DNA of 64,000 bases, taken from positions 62,001 to 126,000 of the forward strand of contig JACPNX010000036.1 of NCBI GenBank assembly GCA_016185275.1, given 5' to 3'. This DNA is from Actinomycetota bacterium. GTDB taxonomy: Bacteria > Actinomycetota > Acidimicrobiia > Acidimicrobiales > Iamiaceae. This document shows positions 17,329 to 27,383 of the stretch, piece after piece. Position 1 is the stretch's first letter. Each line of letters opens with the position of its first letter. The notes below the pieces were generated by a model, which was given only the letters and a program-made list of their open reading frames with translations, was not told the origin of the DNA and did no database searches. The position numbers were made by a program, and so were the translations under genes.

Positions 17329-18729
17329 TCAGCCGAGCGGCCCCACCTCGTGGGTGGCATCGAGGTACTTGACGAGCCCGGCCCGCACCTGATCGGCGGG
17401 CGGGCGGGCGCCGGCACTGCCGTACATGGCACCCGAGCGGGGCGGACGGTCGTGGGGCTGGCGGGCGTAGGCGACGGCGTCGGACAGGTCGGCGGCGAAG
17501 CGCTCCACCACGCCGGGCTGGGTGTTGGGGCGGGTGACGCAGAAGTGCAGGGCCGGCGGGAGCTGGAGGCCGTTCATGCGCCACCCCTTCGAGGCCAGGT
17601 GGTCGTTCACGTGGTAGATGTCGACCTCGTCCGACGCAGACGTGAAGGCCACGTTGAAGAAGGGCCGGCCCAGGACCCGCAGCTCGGGCTGCGCCGAGAT
17701 GGCCTCCACCAGCGCGGCGGCGGTGGCGAAGATGTCGGCGGCGATGCGGCGGTAGCCGTCGCGGCCGAGGCTCACCATCGACGCCCACGTCGCCGCGATG
17801 ATGCCGCCGGAGCGGCTGCCGCTCATGCCCGGCGCCGAGTAGGCGCCGCCCGGCCAGTCGAGGGCCATGAAGTACTGGTGGTGGCGCAGCGCCTTGGGCC
17901 GGTACAGCAGCACGGAGCTGCCCTTGAGCGCGTACCCGTACTTGTGGGTGTCGGCCGACATGGAGCTGACCCCGTCGACGGCGAGGTCGAACTCGGGCAC
18001 GTCGTAGCCGAGGTCGCGTCCCCACGGGAGGATGAACCCGCCGAGGCAGCCGTCGACGTGCATGCCGAGCCCGTGCTCGGAGGCGAGGCCGGCGAGCGCG
18101 CCGATGTCGTCGACGAGGCCGTGCGGGTACGTGCCGGCGGTGCCCACCAGCGCGACGGTGCGGGGTCCGATGTGGTCGGACACCCAGTCGACGTCGACGG
18201 TGAAGTCGTCGGTGACGGGCGCCTTGATCGCGTCGATGCCGAAGTAGTGGCAGCCCTTGTCGAGGGCGGGGTGGGCGGTCACCGGCATGATCACCTGCGG
18301 GTCGGCGACGCCTTTCGTCTCCCGGCCCCATTCGCGGTACACGAGCATCGCGTTCATGAGGCTCTCGGTGCCGCCGCTGGTGACCACCCCGCCGGTGTCG
18401 CCGTCGCCGTGGAGCATGTCCGCGGTCATGGCGATGATCTCGCCCTCCATCTTGGTGGCGCTCGGGTACATGTCGCGCTGGAGCACGTTGGCGTGGGCGA
18501 AGCGGGCGTAGGCCTGGGTGAGGAAGGCGTAGTGCTCCTCGTCGCCCGAGTAGATGGAGCCGCTCACCTGGCCGTCGTGGTACCGGCGGTCCTCCTCTTC
18601 GGCCATGGTGGCGATCTCGGCGAGGACCTCCTCGCGGGCCACGCCGGCGTCGGGGAGCCGGTCGTGCACCGTGAAGCGGCCGGCGTAGGGGTGCAGGCCG
18701 CTGCGGCGGGCGGCGGTCGGGTCAGGCAT
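17329..18729 (-). CDS. Sphingosine-1-phosphate-lyase-like PLP enzyme
   Basis: A 466-residue group II PLP decarboxylase/aldolase. The PLP Lys is Lys263 in SADTHKYGYALKG. HVDGCLGGFILPW carries the Asp that pairs with the pyridine nitrogen, and VVTSGGTESLMNA holds the phosphate. VSGSIYSGDEEH near the start, MSGSRSGG, QLPPALHFCVT and SGAMYGSAG near the end all closely resemble eukaryotic sphingosine-1-phosphate lyase, closer than glutamate or tyrosine decarboxylases. It lacks the membrane anchor of the eukaryotic enzyme. The expected reaction is retro-aldol cleavage of a phosphorylated amino alcohol. Its ATG overlaps the kinase stop by 8 bp. Amino-acid decarboxylation is the alternative. Confidence 0.88.
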   Translation of the reverse strand: MPDPTAARRSGLHPYAGRFTVHDRLPDAGVAREEVLAEIATMAEEEDRRYHDGQVSGSIYSGDEEHYAFLTQAYARFAHANVLQRDMYPSATKMEGEIIAMTADMLHGDGDTGGVVTSGGTESLMNAMLVYREWGRETKGVADPQVIMPVTAHPALDKGCHYFGIDAIKAPVTDDFTVDVDWVSDHIGPRTVALVGTAGTYPHGLVDDIGALAGLASEHGLGMHVDGCLGGFILPWGRDLGYDVPEFDLAVDGVSSMSADTHKYGYALKGSSVLLYRPKALRHHQYFMALDWPGGAYSAPGMSGSRSGGIIAATWASMVSLGRDGYRRIAADIFATAAALVEAISAQPELRVLGRPFFNVAFTSASDEVDIYHVNDHLASKGWRMNGLQLPPALHFCVTRPNTQPGVVERFAADLSDAVAYARQPHDRPPRSGAMYGSAGARPPADQVRAGLVKYLDATHEVGPLG

Positions 18730-20269
18730 GGGAGGTCCTTCCGTTGAGGGCGGCATAGAAGGGGCGGCTGCGTTCGTGGAAGTCCACGAAGCGCTCGAGG
18801 GCCCGGCGGTACAGCGTGTTGCGCTCGGGGTCGGGACCCCAGCGGCGGCGCACCGGCACGAGCGCGGGGATGTCGTCGAGGGCTAGGTGGCCGAGCCGCA
18901 CGAGGGCGAGCAACGCCGCGCCGCGGGCGTTGGTCGATCCGGGGTCGGCGAGCTGGTCGACGTCCACACCGGTGGCGTCGGCCAGGGTCTGGGCCCACAG
19001 ATCGGACCGGGCGCCGCCGCCGCCGAAGCGCACCGACGTCCACGTGGCGTCGGCGAAGGCGGCGACGTGGGGAAGCAGCCAGGCCGCGTTGAGGGCCACG
19101 CCCTCGTACACCGCGCGGGTCATGGCGGCGCGGGTCGTCGACAGCCCGAGGTTCACGAACCCGGCCCGGACGGCGCGGTCGCCGCCGGGAGCCATCGAGC
19201 CCACGAACCACGGCAGGAACAGCACGCCGTCGCTGCCGGGTGCGACGGTTGCGGCCGCGGCCTCGGCCCGCTCGAAGGCGTCGCCGGGGAAGGGCCCGAG
19301 GGCCAGCGCGTCGTCGGCGTAGACGACCTGGCGCAGGAACACGTCGAGCGCCTTGCCGCCCACCCCGTTCTCGGCCATGACGAAGTACCGGCCGGGCAGC
19401 GGGCTGGGCACGCTGATGAGGCCGTGGTCGAGGTCGGCGGCCTTGGCGTCGACGTGCGTGACGATCACGGTGGTGGTGCCCACGATCACCGCGCACGCGC
19501 TCGGGTCGAGGACGCCGGCTCCCACCGCGGAGGTGATCGAGTCGATGGTGCCGGGGACGACGATCGCGCTCGTGGAGATGCCGAGGTGCTCGGCCGCCTC
19601 GGGCGTGACGCAGCCGACGATCTCGTCGTCGGGCACGAGCGGCGGGAGCTTGGCGGGGTCGACGCCCGCCAGCGCCACGAGGTCCGGGTCGTGGGCCGTC
19701 GCTCCCCGGGTCCGGTTGTCGACGGTCATGAGCGGGAAGGCCGTGGTCTGGGTGGCGGTGATGCGCCCGGTCAGGCGGGCCGTCAGGTGGTCGGCCGGCT
19801 CGACGAAGGCGGCCGCGGCTTCGTGGACGGCGGGATGCTCGGCGCGCAGGAACGCGATGTGGGCCTGGTCGTCGGTGGGCATCGGAGGCAGCCCGTGCCG
19901 CTCCAGGAGCACGGCGGCCGCGTGCGGATCGCGCAGGCCCCGGCGGTGGGGGGCGCCGCGGCGGTCCATCCACATCACGACCGGTGCCAGCGGCAGCCCG
20001 CGCCGGTCCACCGCGACGATCGACATGTACTGGGCCGTGACCGACACGGCCTCGACTGCGCTCCCCGGTACGCCCGCGCCGGCCAGGGCCTGGCGTGAGC
20101 ACTCGCCGAGCGCGTGCCACCAGCCGTGCGCGTCCTGCTCGGCGCCGCCACCGGCGAGGAACCGCGTCGCGAGGGGGGCGCCGGCGGCGCCGACGACGCG
20201 GCCCCCCCGGTCGACGACGGCCACCTTCAGTCCGCTGCTGCCGAGGTCGACGGCGAGGACGTGGCTCAC
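18722..20269 (-). CDS. FGGY-family carbohydrate kinase (xylulokinase-like)
   Basis: A 515-residue kinase of the FGGY fold with two actin-like domains. The N-terminal phosphate loop is [24 protein letters not shown] resembles the substrate loop of xylulokinases. The C-terminal ATP site has [16 protein letters not shown], and [12 protein letters not shown] follows. It would phosphorylate a sugar, polyol or related alcohol. It starts at a GTG (20269) overlapping the ABC ATPase stop by 4 bp. Placement between the importer and a phosphate-requiring lyase-like enzyme suggests that it makes the lyase substrate (inference). Confidence 0.9.
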   Translation of the reverse strand: MSHVLAVDLGSSGLKVAVVDRGGRVVGAAGAPLATRFLAGGGAEQDAHGWWHALGECSRQALAGAGVPGSAVEAVSVTAQYMSIVAVDRRGLPLAPVVMWMDRRGAPHRRGLRDPHAAAVLLERHGLPPMPTDDQAHIAFLRAEHPAVHEAAAAFVEPADHLTARLTGRITATQTTAFPLMTVDNRTRGATAHDPDLVALAGVDPAKLPPLVPDDEIVGCVTPEAAEHLGISTSAIVVPGTIDSITSAVGAGVLDPSACAVIVGTTTVIVTHVDAKAADLDHGLISVPSPLPGRYFVMAENGVGGKALDVFLRQVVYADDALALGPFPGDAFERAEAAAATVAPGSDGVLFLPWFVGSMAPGGDRAVRAGFVNLGLSTTRAAMTRAVYEGVALNAAWLLPHVAAFADATWTSVRFGGGGARSDLWAQTLADATGVDVDQLADPGSTNARGAALLALVRLGHLALDDIPALVPVRRRWGPDPERNTLYRRALERFVDFHERSRPFYAALNGRTSHA

Positions 20270-21312
20270 GGCGCGCCGGGCGCCGGCGGCGCCGCTGCGG
20301 ACTGTGCCGCGGCAGAGCGCGCCGTTGCCGAGTGCGCCGCGGCGGCGACGGGCTCGGGGAAGTGGCAGGCCACGGGGTGCCCGTCGCCCCGGTCGACGAG
20401 GTCGGGCCGTTCGTCGCGGCAGCGGTCCTGCGCCTTCCAGCAGCGGGTGCGGAAGGCGCAGCCCGACGGCGGGTCGATGGGCGACGGCACGTCGCCGGCG
20501 AGCACGATCCGCCGGCGGTGGCGCTCGACCTCCGGGTCGGGGATGGGAGCGGCCGACAGCAGCGCCTGCGTGTACGGGTGGCGCGGCCGCTCGTAGATGT
20601 CGTCGTTGGTGCCGGTCTCGACGATGCGCCCGAGGTACATGACCGCCACGCGGTCGGCGATCTGGCGCACGACGGCGAGGTCGTGGGCGATGAACAGGAA
20701 GGCCAGACCGAGCCGGGCGCGCAGGTCGCCGAGCAGGGTCATGACCTCGGCCTGGATGCTGACGTCGAGCGCCGACACCGGTTCGTCGAGCACCAGCAGG
20801 GCCGGCTGCAGCGCCAGCGCCCGGGCGATGCCCACGCGCTGGCGCTGGCCGCCGGACAGCTCGTGGGGCCGGCGGTCGAGGTGGTCGGACCTCAGCTGAA
20901 CGAGGCCGAGGACCTCCTCGACGCGCTCGCGCACCTCCGCCTCACCGAAGCCGTGGACCTCGAGCGGCTCGCCGATCAGCCGGCGCACCGTCAGGCGGGG
21001 GTGCAGCGACGACTGCGGATCCTGGAACACGATCTGCAGGTCCCGCCGGGCGCGGCGCAGGTCCTCGCGACCCAGGGCGAGCAGGTCGCGGTCCTGGAAC
21101 CGGACGGTGCCCGACGTCGGCTCGACCAGGCGCAGCACGCACCGCCCGGTCGTGGACTTGCCGCACCCCGACTCGCCGACGACGCCGAGCGTCTCGCCCT
21201 CGGAGACGTCGAAGCTCACCCCCGCAACCGCGTGGACGACCTCCCGGCGGCCCCGCCGGCCCCGCACGGGGAACTCCTTGACGAGGTCGCGGACCGACAG
21301 CAGCGCGGTCAT
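20266..21312 (-). CDS. Oligopeptide-type ABC importer ATPase (OppF-like)
   Basis: A 348-residue ATPase. Walker A is GESGCGKST, the signature is [17 protein letters not shown], Walker B is [12 protein letters not shown], and the switch His is in FIAHDLAV. The C-terminal oligo_HPY extension ([16 protein letters not shown]) with a Cys cluster ([14 protein letters not shown]) is characteristic of the Opp/Dpp group. The start ATG at 21312 overlaps the OppD stop by 4 bp. The last 35 residues are a Pro/Ala/Ser tail. Works with the OppD-like subunit to drive the two permeases. Confidence 0.95.
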   Translation of the reverse strand: MTALLSVRDLVKEFPVRGRRGRREVVHAVAGVSFDVSEGETLGVVGESGCGKSTTGRCVLRLVEPTSGTVRFQDRDLLALGREDLRRARRDLQIVFQDPQSSLHPRLTVRRLIGEPLEVHGFGEAEVRERVEEVLGLVQLRSDHLDRRPHELSGGQRQRVGIARALALQPALLVLDEPVSALDVSIQAEVMTLLGDLRARLGLAFLFIAHDLAVVRQIADRVAVMYLGRIVETGTNDDIYERPRHPYTQALLSAAPIPDPEVERHRRRIVLAGDVPSPIDPPSGCAFRTRCWKAQDRCRDERPDLVDRGDGHPVACHFPEPVAAAAHSATARSAAAQSAAAPPAPGAP

Positions 21313-22280
21313 CGGTGGCTGGGCGCGGCGACGACGCTGCAGGCCACGCGGGCGTCGCCGAGGGCCACGAGGTCGGGCTCGGCTTCGCGGCAGGCGTCGA
21401 CGGCCAGGGGGCAGCGGGGGTGGAACGGGCAACCGGTTGGCCACGACGACGGCGACGGCGGCGCGCCGCCGATGGGCACGGGGTCGCGGCGGCGGTCCAG
21501 CCGCGGCAGCGACGCGAGCAGGCCGCGGGTGTAGGGGTGCCCGGGTGACGCGAACGTGGCGGTCATCGGGCCGTCTTCCACCACGCGGCCGGCGTACATG
21601 ATCGCCACCCGGTCGGCGTTGCCGGCCACCACGCCGAGGTCGTGGGTGATGAGGACCAGCCCGATGCCCTGCTCGCGGCGCAGCCGGGTCACGACGTCGA
21701 GGATCTGCGCCTGCACGGTCACGTCGAGCGCGGTGGTGGGCTCGTCGGCGATGAGCACGTCGGGCCGGTTGGCCACCGCCATGGCGATCATGACCCGCTG
21801 GCGCATGCCGCCGGAGAGCTCGTGCGGGTAGGCGCGGGCCCGGCGGTCGGGCTGGGGGATGGAGACCAGATCGAGCAGCTCCACCGCGCGGGCTCGCGCC
21901 GCGGCGGAGCGCAGCCGCCGGTCGTGGGCCCGCAGCACGCCGGCGATCTGGCGGCCGACGGTGAGGACGGGGTTCAGCGACGTCATCGGGTCCTGGAAGA
22001 TCATCCCCAGGTGCGCACCGCGCACCGCCCGCAGGCGGGCCTGGCTCGCGCCCAGCAGCTCGGTGCCCCGGTAGCGGGCCGACCCGCGCACCGTCGCGCC
22101 GGGCAGCAGGCCGAGGACGGCCAGCATCGACACCGTCTTGCCCGATCCGGACTCGCCGACGACGGCGAGCGAGCCGCCCTCGTGCACCTCGAACGACACG
22201 CCCCGCACGACGGGGACCGGACCGTCCGGACCTCGGAAGCTCACGTGGAGGTCGTCGACGACCAGCACCGGCTCGGGCAC
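21309..22280 (-). CDS. Oligopeptide-type ABC importer ATPase (OppD-like)
   Basis: A 323-residue ATPase with Walker [10 protein letters not shown], signature [16 protein letters not shown], Walker [13 protein letters not shown] and the H-loop ITHDLGVV. The C-terminal HPY region ([13 protein letters not shown]) and Cys cluster ([14 protein letters not shown]) fit OppD/DppD. The start is a GTG at 22280, 11 bp after the upstream permease stop; no ATG exists before the conserved region. A longer frame running into the permease region is an out-of-frame shadow. Confidence 0.94.
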   Translation of the reverse strand: MPEPVLVVDDLHVSFRGPDGPVPVVRGVSFEVHEGGSLAVVGESGSGKTVSMLAVLGLLPGATVRGSARYRGTELLGASQARLRAVRGAHLGMIFQDPMTSLNPVLTVGRQIAGVLRAHDRRLRSAAARARAVELLDLVSIPQPDRRARAYPHELSGGMRQRVMIAMAVANRPDVLIADEPTTALDVTVQAQILDVVTRLRREQGIGLVLITHDLGVVAGNADRVAIMYAGRVVEDGPMTATFASPGHPYTRGLLASLPRLDRRRDPVPIGGAPPSPSSWPTGCPFHPRCPLAVDACREAEPDLVALGDARVACSVVAAPSHR

Positions 22281-22291
22281 GGTGGTGGCCT

Positions 22292-23170
22292 TCAGTCCCG
22301 CACGTCGAGGCGGTCGCGCAGGGCGTCGCCCAGGAAGTTGAAGCCCAACACCACCGACAGGATGGCCACGCCGGGCCCCGCCGCGATCCACCAGTTGTAG
22401 AAGTTGGTGGCTCCCTCGGTGATCATGGCGCCCCACTCGGGCGAGGGCGGCCGGGCGCCGAGGCCGATGAAGCTGAGGGACGCAGTCAGCAGCACCACCT
22501 GCCCGAAGTCCATCGTCGCGTTGACGAGCACCGGCGTGTACGACAGCGGCAGCACGTAGCGGCGCAGGACGAGCCAGCGCGACGCACCGATGGCGACGGC
22601 CGACTCGACGTGGTCGCGCCGTCTGACGGACTGCACCTGCGCGGCGAGCAGGCGGGCGTAGATCGGCCACCACACCAGGACCATGCCGATCAGCGCGTTG
22701 CGGATGCCCGGGCCGAGCGAGGCGGTGATGGCCATGGCCAGCAGGATCGGTGGGAAGGCCATGGTGATGTCGACGACGCGCATGAGCACGGCGTCGACCC
22801 AGCCGCCGAAGAACCCGGCCGCCGCACCCACGAGGCTGCCCAGCGCCACCGACGCGACGATCACCACGAACGCCACCGGGAGCGACGTGCGCGTTCCCCA
22901 CAGGACCCGGGTGAACACGTCGCGGCCCAGCGCGTCGGTCCCGAGCAGGTGGGCCCGGCTCGGTTCGAGCAGCCGGGCGCCGACGGGTGCCAGCGGGTCG
23001 TTCGGGGACCACAGCGGGACCGTCGCCGCCACGACCGTCCAGCCCACGACGATCACGAGCCCGATGTAGGCCGGGAGGCGCGCCCGGCGCGACCGGCTGC
23101 CCTGCTCCGAGCGGCTCTCGACGTTGACGACGCTCGGCGTGAGCACCGTCGAGTCCACGGTGGCGGTCAC
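22292..23170 (-). CDS. Oligopeptide-type ABC permease (OppC-like)
   Basis: A 292-residue integral membrane protein. After a hydrophilic N-terminus comes one helix, then the OppC hallmark [22 protein letters not shown], and five further helices. The EAA motif coupling to the ATPase is [20 protein letters not shown]. The GTG start at 23170 overlaps the OppB-like stop by 4 bp. It forms the channel with the OppB-like subunit. Confidence 0.94.
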   Translation of the reverse strand: MTATVDSTVLTPSVVNVESRSEQGSRSRRARLPAYIGLVIVVGWTVVAATVPLWSPNDPLAPVGARLLEPSRAHLLGTDALGRDVFTRVLWGTRTSLPVAFVVIVASVALGSLVGAAAGFFGGWVDAVLMRVVDITMAFPPILLAMAITASLGPGIRNALIGMVLVWWPIYARLLAAQVQSVRRRDHVESAVAIGASRWLVLRRYVLPLSYTPVLVNATMDFGQVVLLTASLSFIGLGARPPSPEWGAMITEGATNFYNWWIAAGPGVAILSVVLGFNFLGDALRDRLDVRD

Positions 23171-24180
23171 GACAGGCGGATCCGCGGGTCGATCAGCGCG
23201 TAGGTCAGGTCGGTCAGCAGGTTGGTCAGCAGGAAGGCGATGCCTCCGAGGAGGGAGACGCCCATGATGGCCGGGTAGTCGAGGCTGCGCGCCGCGTCGA
23301 CCGCGTACGAGCCGACGCCGTTCCAGGAGAACACCGTCTCCACCAGCACCGCGCCGGTGATGAGGAAGGCGAACGAGAACCCCGCGATCGTGATCGTCGG
23401 CAGCAGCGCGTTCGGCAGGGCGTGGCCGGCCACCACCCGCCGCTCGCTGATCCCCATGGCGCGCGCGGTGCGCACGTAGTCGGCGCCGAGCTCGTCGAGC
23501 AGGCTGGCCCGGGTGAGCCGCGACACGATCCCGGTGATGCCCCAACCGAGCACGAAGGCGGGCATGGCGAGGTGCCGGACGCTGGCCCAGAACGTGTTCC
23601 AGTCGCCGGCCAGCAGCGAGTCGACGGTGTAGAAGCCGGTGCGCCGCAACGGGGTGACGGCGCGCGGGTCGAGCCGCCCCGGCCCGGGCAGCCAGCCGAG
23701 GCGCGAGTAGAAGACGTACAGCAGGAGCAGCCCGGCCCAGAAGGCCGGCATCGACGATCCCACGAGCGCGAAGAGCCGGCTCAGGTGGTCGATCCAGCCG
23801 TCGCGACGCCGGGCGGCGACGATGCCGAGGCCCACCCCGCTCACCAGGCCGAACACCAGGGCGGCGAGGGTGAGCTCGAGCGTGGCCGGCAGACGGTCGG
23901 ACAGGTCGCGGCCCACCGACTGGCGCGTGCGGAACGACGTGCCCAGGTCGCCCCGGGTCAGGTTGGCGACGTAGCGCTCGTACTGCACGGGCACGCTGCG
24001 GTCGAGACCCCACCGGCGCTTGGCCGCGTCGACGACGACGCGGTTGCCGAGGTTGCGCTCACCCACGATGGTGACGAGCGGGTTGGCCGGGGTCAGCCGC
24101 GTCACGGCGAACACCATGGTGACGATGCCGAGCAGCAGCAACGGCATGATCGCCACGCGCCGCAGGACGTACCGCCGCAT
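23167..24180 (-). CDS. Oligopeptide-type ABC permease (OppB-like)
   Basis: A 337-residue permease. The N-terminus MRRYVLRRVAIMPLLLLGIV and RWGLDRSVPVQYERY are typical of OppB/DppB. The EAA loop is YVRTARAMGISERRVVAGHALPNA. Six membrane helices. It begins 15 bp after the binding-protein stop and overlaps the OppC-like gene by 4 bp. Confidence 0.95.
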   Translation of the reverse strand: MRRYVLRRVAIMPLLLLGIVTMVFAVTRLTPANPLVTIVGERNLGNRVVVDAAKRRWGLDRSVPVQYERYVANLTRGDLGTSFRTRQSVGRDLSDRLPATLELTLAALVFGLVSGVGLGIVAARRRDGWIDHLSRLFALVGSSMPAFWAGLLLLYVFYSRLGWLPGPGRLDPRAVTPLRRTGFYTVDSLLAGDWNTFWASVRHLAMPAFVLGWGITGIVSRLTRASLLDELGADYVRTARAMGISERRVVAGHALPNALLPTITIAGFSFAFLITGAVLVETVFSWNGVGSYAVDAARSLDYPAIMGVSLLGGIAFLLTNLLTDLTYALIDPRIRLS

Positions 24181-24195
24181 CCCGGCGGCTACTGC

Positions 24196-25794
24196 TCAGC
24201 CACGGCTGAGCTGGCTCAGGTCGAGGTTGCAGCAGGCGCTGTAGTGCATCCCCTTGATGTCCGAGCGGGCGGCCAGGTACAGGTCCGGGTTGACGAGCGG
24301 GATGATCACGCCGTCATCCATCATCGCCTGGGCGAGCTGCTTGTAGAGCGCACCCCGCTCGTTGACCGACTTGGCCGCGAAGGCTTGATTCAGGAGCTGG
24401 TTCTCCTGCGGGCGGGCCGGTGCCTTGGTCCACGTCTGCCACTGCGACCCGGGCATCAGGCCGAAGTACTGCACGTACTGGCTCGGGTCGGTGTGGTCGG
24501 GCGCGAAGTACAGCGCGGTGACGGGGATGCCGTCCGTCCCGATCTTGCTCGCCCACACGGAGATCTCGACCGGGTTGAGCTTCAGCTCGATGCCGACCGC
24601 CTTGAGGTCGGTCTGGACCTTCTGCATGGCGGTGCTGAAGTCCACGCCGTAGACGTTGAGCGTCGGGTACGTGGCGCTCAGGCTCAGCTTGGTCACGCCG
24701 GCCTGCGCGAGCAGCCGCTTGGCCTGGGCGACGTCGCGGGCCGGTGGCGCGAGACCGTCGGTGCCGAGGAAGCCGTTGGGGATCGGCGAGGGCTGGGAGC
24801 GCCCGGCGCCGCCCACGGTGACGTCGAGCAGGCCCTTGTAGTCGAGGGCGAGGCGGATGGCCTTGCGCACGTCGGGCGTGAGCGCCTCGCCGCCCTTCAC
24901 TCCGGGGCTGAGGGCCAGGTACACGTAGTTGAACGACGGGACCTTGCGGACGGTGACGTTCTTCGCGTTCATGTTCTTGGCGACGTCGGTGGACAGCTGC
25001 ATGGCGATGTCGACGGCGCCCTGCTCGAGCTGCTGGCGCTGGGTGACGGCATCGGCGGTCTGCTTCATCACGACCTCGGGGAAGGCCGCCTTGGTTCCCC
25101 AGTAGGCGGCGTTGCGCTTGAGCCGCACCTCCTGGCCGGACTTGTACGACGCCAGCGTGAAGGGTCCGCTGCCGGCCGAGTTGGCGAGGAACCACTTCTC
25201 GGCCTTGTCGGTGGCCGCGGCGGTGGTGGCTCCCTTCGCCTCGGCGACCGACTGCTCCACGACGCCCATGTAGCTGGCGTTCACCTGGGCCAGGAAGGCC
25301 GAGTTGGGCTGGGTCATCGTGGCGACCACGGTGCGGGCGTCGGGTGTGGCGATGGAGGCGATGCCACTCGCCAGGTACGAGGCCGAGCCGGCCAGGCCCT
25401 TGAGCCGCTCCCACGAGAACTTCACGTCGGCGCTGGTGACCGGCTTGCCGTCGGCGAACTTGGCCTTCGGGTTCAGCGTGAACGTGAACTCGGTCTGGGC
25501 GCTGTTGCTCGACCACTTGGTGGCCAGTCGGGGCACGAGCGTCTTGTTGTCCTTCGGGTCGAGGCCGAGCAGCGTCTCGTACACCGCCGTCAGGTAGATC
25601 TGGCACGTGTCGCAGTAGGCGCGCTGCGGGTCGAGCGAGTTGATGTCCATGCTGCGGGCGATGATCAGCGCCTGCTGCGCGCTGACGTTGTTGCCGCTGC
25701 TTCCGCTCTTGCCGCCGCCGCACGCCGCGGCCAGCAGGCCGGCGGCGACGATCCCCGAGAGGATGCGGACGGAACGTGCTCGGCCTGCGCGCAT
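24196..25794 (-). CDS. Family 5 solute-binding lipoprotein of the ABC importer
   Basis: A 532-residue secreted lipoprotein: a charged start, the hydrophobic segment ILSGIVAAGLLAAACGGG with a lipobox (LAAAC), then a Ser/Gly linker. The mature part has features of SBP_bac_5 (DppA/OppA): SMDINSLDPQRAY, YETLLGLDPK, FADGKPVTSADVKFSWER and GSGPFTLASYKSG. Start: the ATG at 25794, with AAGGGGGG about 6 bases upstream; a GTG six codons earlier is rejected. First gene of the operon SBP-OppB-OppC-OppD-OppF-kinase-lyase. The true ligand may be a non-peptide amino compound, given the last two genes. Confidence 0.93.
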   Translation of the reverse strand: MRAGRARSVRILSGIVAAGLLAAACGGGKSGSSGNNVSAQQALIIARSMDINSLDPQRAYCDTCQIYLTAVYETLLGLDPKDNKTLVPRLATKWSSNSAQTEFTFTLNPKAKFADGKPVTSADVKFSWERLKGLAGSASYLASGIASIATPDARTVVATMTQPNSAFLAQVNASYMGVVEQSVAEAKGATTAAATDKAEKWFLANSAGSGPFTLASYKSGQEVRLKRNAAYWGTKAAFPEVVMKQTADAVTQRQQLEQGAVDIAMQLSTDVAKNMNAKNVTVRKVPSFNYVYLALSPGVKGGEALTPDVRKAIRLALDYKGLLDVTVGGAGRSQPSPIPNGFLGTDGLAPPARDVAQAKRLLAQAGVTKLSLSATYPTLNVYGVDFSTAMQKVQTDLKAVGIELKLNPVEISVWASKIGTDGIPVTALYFAPDHTDPSQYVQYFGLMPGSQWQTWTKAPARPQENQLLNQAFAAKSVNERGALYKQLAQAMMDDGVIIPLVNPDLYLAARSDIKGMHYSACCNLDLSQLSRG

Positions 25795-25860
25795 CGCAGG
25801 GCCCCCCTTCACCAGGCTCGGCCGGACAGTACTGCCGGCGGGATCGCTATGTGGAGGACG

Positions 25861-27366
25861 TCAGCCTGCGACGCGGGAGGGGGCGGCCTCGCGGAGCAGC
25901 GCCCCGCGGTCGTCGGGGAGCACGAAGCCGGCCGCGATCGTGCGGTCGAGGGCGGCGCGGTACTGCCCGAGGTAGGCGTCGGCCGACCGGTAGCGGCGGG
26001 CCAGCACGGCGTCCGGGATCGGCCGGGTGGACCCGAGCAGGAGGCAGATGACCGACGAGCCCGGGGGGGCGAGGCCGGACAGGATGTCGACCGGCGCGTC
26101 GACGGCCGGGGTGCGCACGCCTCCGCGCACGTTGCCGACGTCGTCGAGCACGAACGTCGGCGCCGCACCTGCCTCACGGGTCTCGAGGCGTGGCGCCTTC
26201 GGCGGTGCCGCGCCCCCCGACGCCCAGGTCGCGAGGTGCCGGAGCGCGGCCTTGAGCACGGCGTGCTGCTGGCCGCGGTTGACGGGCAACGGGCAGCCGA
26301 GCGTCGCTTCCCGGTCGCCGAGCTGGTACTTGTCGGCGTGGGCGGTGCCGGCCACCTCCCAGAGGCGGAACCGGTTCCCGTCCGGCTGGCGCGCCGGGAG
26401 GAACCCGAGGATGCCGAGCACGTCGGTCTCCGTCTCGACGGTGATCACCGGCACGCCCAGGTCGGTGCGGATCCGCGTCGGCGCCCCCGAGAGGCTCGAT
26501 GCGATGTCGACGCTGCCCCCCGGGCGCCCGAGCGGGGCGGGCGCCCCTCCGCGGCTGTGCAGGAGGAAGCCGTCGAACGCACGGGTCAACGGCTGCACCC
26601 CGTCGACGTAGGTGGTCAGCAGGAACGCCGACTGGGACTCGCCGACGGCGAGCAGCCGCTCGGCCGTGAGCCCGCCCAGTGCGTCGACGCCACCGGGTTG
26701 GCGCAGTGCGCGGGCGACCTGGGTGAAGATGTCGTACGAGAACGCGTCCCCGGGATGGCGCAGCTTGCCGTAACGGGCGGGGTCCAGGCGGCGCAGGCCC
26801 TTGCCGGCGCCGGACTCCGCGCCGCCGGGCACCGACACCGCGGTGGGCCCGCCCTCGACCCCGATCAACTGGGCCGAGACGCCCACCCAGGCATAGCCCC
26901 GCCGGAGGATCTCGTCGCGCAGGTAGACGTACTCGGCAGGGGCGTCGAACCCTGCGCTGACGTTGAGCCACTCCACCACCACGGTGCCGTTGAAGCGCGA
27001 CGCCCGCTTCGGGCGGCGCACCACGATCCGCGTGGAGTACGGAGCGGTCGAATCCGCTTCGAGATCGAAGCGCCCGTCGGTGGGCAGCTTGCCCTTGCTG
27101 CGATACGACGTGGCCGTGCCCGACGCCGTGTACTCGGCCTCGGTGAAGCCTGCTGCCCCGAGGCCGCTCTCGGGGCGGGCCTCGGCCAGGAAGGTGCCGT
27201 TGCCGCCGGTCATCGGTCCGCTGATGGCGGCCGACGGCCCCGGGGGACGCTGGACGGCCGGCCGGGTGCGGGGCGCGGAGGCCGTCGGGGCGCGCCCACC
27301 GTTGGCGCCGGACGAGCACGCGGCCCCGCCGATGGCGGCCAGGACGAGCAGAGCGGTCAGGCGCAC
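25861..27366 (-). CDS. Exported alpha/beta-hydrolase-domain lipoprotein
   Basis: A 501-residue protein with a lipoprotein signal (LLVLAAIGGAACSSG; lipobox Cys near residue 17). The mature region resembles the alpha/beta hydrolase domain family found in actinobacterial secreted esterase-like proteins. GTVVVEWLNVSAGFDAP, AWVGVSAQLIGVEG and the elbow AVGESQSAFLL (Ser nucleophile in GESQS) are visible, and VAGTAHADKYQ near residue 340 is a candidate catalytic His. The substrate is unknown. The start is a GTG at 27366. It lies 66 bp upstream of the ABC binding-protein gene on the same strand and could be co-transcribed with it. Confidence 0.83.
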   Translation of the reverse strand: MRLTALLVLAAIGGAACSSGANGGRAPTASAPRTRPAVQRPPGPSAAISGPMTGGNGTFLAEARPESGLGAAGFTEAEYTASGTATSYRSKGKLPTDGRFDLEADSTAPYSTRIVVRRPKRASRFNGTVVVEWLNVSAGFDAPAEYVYLRDEILRRGYAWVGVSAQLIGVEGGPTAVSVPGGAESGAGKGLRRLDPARYGKLRHPGDAFSYDIFTQVARALRQPGGVDALGGLTAERLLAVGESQSAFLLTTYVDGVQPLTRAFDGFLLHSRGGAPAPLGRPGGSVDIASSLSGAPTRIRTDLGVPVITVETETDVLGILGFLPARQPDGNRFRLWEVAGTAHADKYQLGDREATLGCPLPVNRGQQHAVLKAALRHLATWASGGAAPPKAPRLETREAGAAPTFVLDDVGNVRGGVRTPAVDAPVDILSGLAPPGSSVICLLLGSTRPIPDAVLARRYRSADAYLGQYRAALDRTIAAGFVLPDDRGALLREAAPSRVAG

Positions 27367-27383
27367 GCGCTGTCCGGCTCCGG

